Assembly (NCBI RefSeq): GCF_028389875.1
Contig: NC_084687.1
Location: 6,050,157-6,114,156, forward strand
Source: Rhea pennata
Taxonomy: Eukaryota; Chordata; Aves; Rheiformes; Rheidae
Reading direction: 5' to 3'
DNA length: 64,000 nt
Of the stretch, positions 62,799-64,000 are shown one piece after another. Below the pieces are notes generated by a model that searched no databases, was not told where the DNA came from, and saw only the letters and a program-made list of their open reading frames with translations. Position 1 is the first letter of the stretch; each line of letters begins with the position of its first letter. Made by a program: the position numbers and the translations under genes.

Positions 62799-63540
62799 AG
62801 AGCAGCTGACGTTAACCACCCCGCGGAGGGTTTGTGAAGCTGCTCGAGCGCAGTGCACACGCCAGTGGCAGTCGGGAAAGTAATGTAGTGTTTCAGTGCT
62901 GTTTCTCGCTGATTGTAGCTGACATTTGATCAAACACTAAGTGTTTTGCTAGCCAGGCAGGTCACCAGAAACACACTGGTAGAGTCTTGCATTAGGACAG
63001 AAATATCTAGTTCAATCAGATCAGCGTAGCACCCATTTCCTATCAAGCGATGCTCTCCAAGGAAAAGTCTAAAAAGGTTTTTTCCTGTGTTACTAGCAGA
63101 CACATGCTAGGAAAAATTAATAGAATTATTGTTTAAGTTACATGCTCTTTGTACAGGACTGTATATTCGTGAGTACTGGATCCCTGGTGGGTACTGATAG
63201 GGTCTGGTTAACGCTGCAGAGCAGCGCTTACAGATCTGGGCGCACTTCTAGCAAACTGCTGCCACTGGTGTGTTCTGCCTGAAACTAGTGAGCGGACAGA
63301 GGGAGAAGTGCTTGCAAGAGTAGCCCCCAGCAGGGATTTCAAGCCTTAAAAACCTGTATTTCCTTTTCAAATGGTGTTTTCTGCCTTATCAGTAATAGAA
63401 GCATTTTTAATGCAAGATACGTGGTTGTTGAACAGGAGGAAAAAGATCGTGTGTCCTATGTAATTTACTGACACTCAGTAATGCGTTTTGTGTAAATCGG
63501 TTGCACTTACTGTAAATAAACCGAAATCAAAACTGTTAAT
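62799..63540 (+). other. IL19: IL-19/20 3'UTR
   Basis: From the stop to about 20 nt past the AATAAA at 63515. Moderately AT-rich, with no dense ARE cluster. Confidence 0.75.
63515..63520 (+). terminator. IL19: IL-19/20 polyadenylation signal AATAAA
   Basis: AATAAA in TGTAAATAAACCG, 717 nt after the stop, followed about 25 nt later by a GT-rich stretch (CTGTGTTGGAGTGTGTTTG), the usual downstream element. Confidence 0.85.
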
Positions 63541-64000
63541 CTGTGTTGGAGTGTGTTTGTCAAAATTCTAAAGAGCTGTTTCCTTCTTGTTGGTGAAATT
63601 TTTGAACAGAATTTAGCAAGTGTCCTTTCATAATAGGTACAGTTGTAAGGATTCAGACATAGAAAAAAGCCCTGAGAACGTGTCCCTAAATGCTAGTGAC
63701 TTAAAAAAACAAACAAGCAAGCAAAAAAAAAAAGCAATGTTGTTATTTTTAATAGTCGCCAGAAAACTGGAGGGCTAAGAACGCTCTGATTTTTGTTTTG
63801 TTGGTTTCGTGTGGTTTTCTCTTTTGTTGTTAAAGGCAAGCCGACGTGTTTGCTGTGACCTCGGGAGCGAGATTGGCCTGAGACTCGCTGTGAATCACGA
63901 CAGTTCACTGCTGAGCTGGGGCAGGCGTCCGAGGGCAGCGAGCGGCCCCATTCGCTGGAAGCCGAGCGACCCGGCCAGAGCGGTGGGAACGTGTTTGGTG
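63541..64000. other. Downstream flank, no gene recognised
   Basis: Contains an A-rich string near 63703-63734 and a GC-rich last 100 bp. No exon was recognised before the window ends. Confidence 0.6.

Overview
The window is vertebrate nuclear DNA with split genes. It most likely comes from a bird, or otherwise another sauropsid. Three things support this: a CR1 LINE fragment with its typical tail, a GC-rich gene-dense first third like an avian microchromosome, and an IL-10 protein close in length and motifs to chicken IL-10. It carries the conserved tetrapod block MAPKAPK2 > IL10 < IL19/20. All exon borders were read from the sequence by protein homology plus GT/AG splice sites. No operon, CRISPR array, tRNA or rRNA gene, or intact transposon was found.

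Layout. Positions 1-12067 are the 3' part of MAPKAPK2 intron 1: very GC- and CpG-rich, with a few AT-rich blocks that may be regulatory. Exon 1 (N-terminus, glycine-rich loop, catalytic Lys) was not found and should lie upstream. Exons 2-10 of MAPKAPK2 (+) run from 12068 to 18530 and encode 307 residues, collinear with human residues 94-400 without a gap. Its 3'UTR runs to a poly(A) signal at 20093. From about 20.1 to 22.1 kb the DNA stays GC-rich, then changes to AT-rich sequence with isolated CpG-dense islets. The 20-36 kb interval holds no recognised gene, but does hold a 40-bp minisatellite (28.8-29.2 kb), a 63-nt pyrimidine tract (32.9 kb) and a CR1 fragment (33.0-33.2 kb).

IL10 is on the minus strand (coding 40486 down to 36967, five exons, 177 aa), with a TATA box at 40584-40590 and an AU-rich 3'UTR. 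A gap of about 20 kb (40.7-60.6 kb) follows, with no convincing gene but several CpG islets. One islet (49.9-50.5 kb) ends in a strong splice donor, and another (59.3-59.7 kb) lies just upstream of the next gene. The last gene is an IL-19/IL-20 subfamily cytokine (+, coding 60669-62798, five exons, 176 aa) with a poly(A) signal at 63515.

Functional link (known biology). MK2, the p38-activated kinase, inactivates ARE-binding decay factors and so stabilises cytokine mRNAs, including IL10. IL-10 and IL-19/20 are related helical cytokines from an old tandem duplication. The IL10 3'UTR here carries ATTTA motifs that fit this control. I saw nothing that amounts to a clearly new biological system; the findings are mostly candidate regulatory elements and unassigned ORFs.
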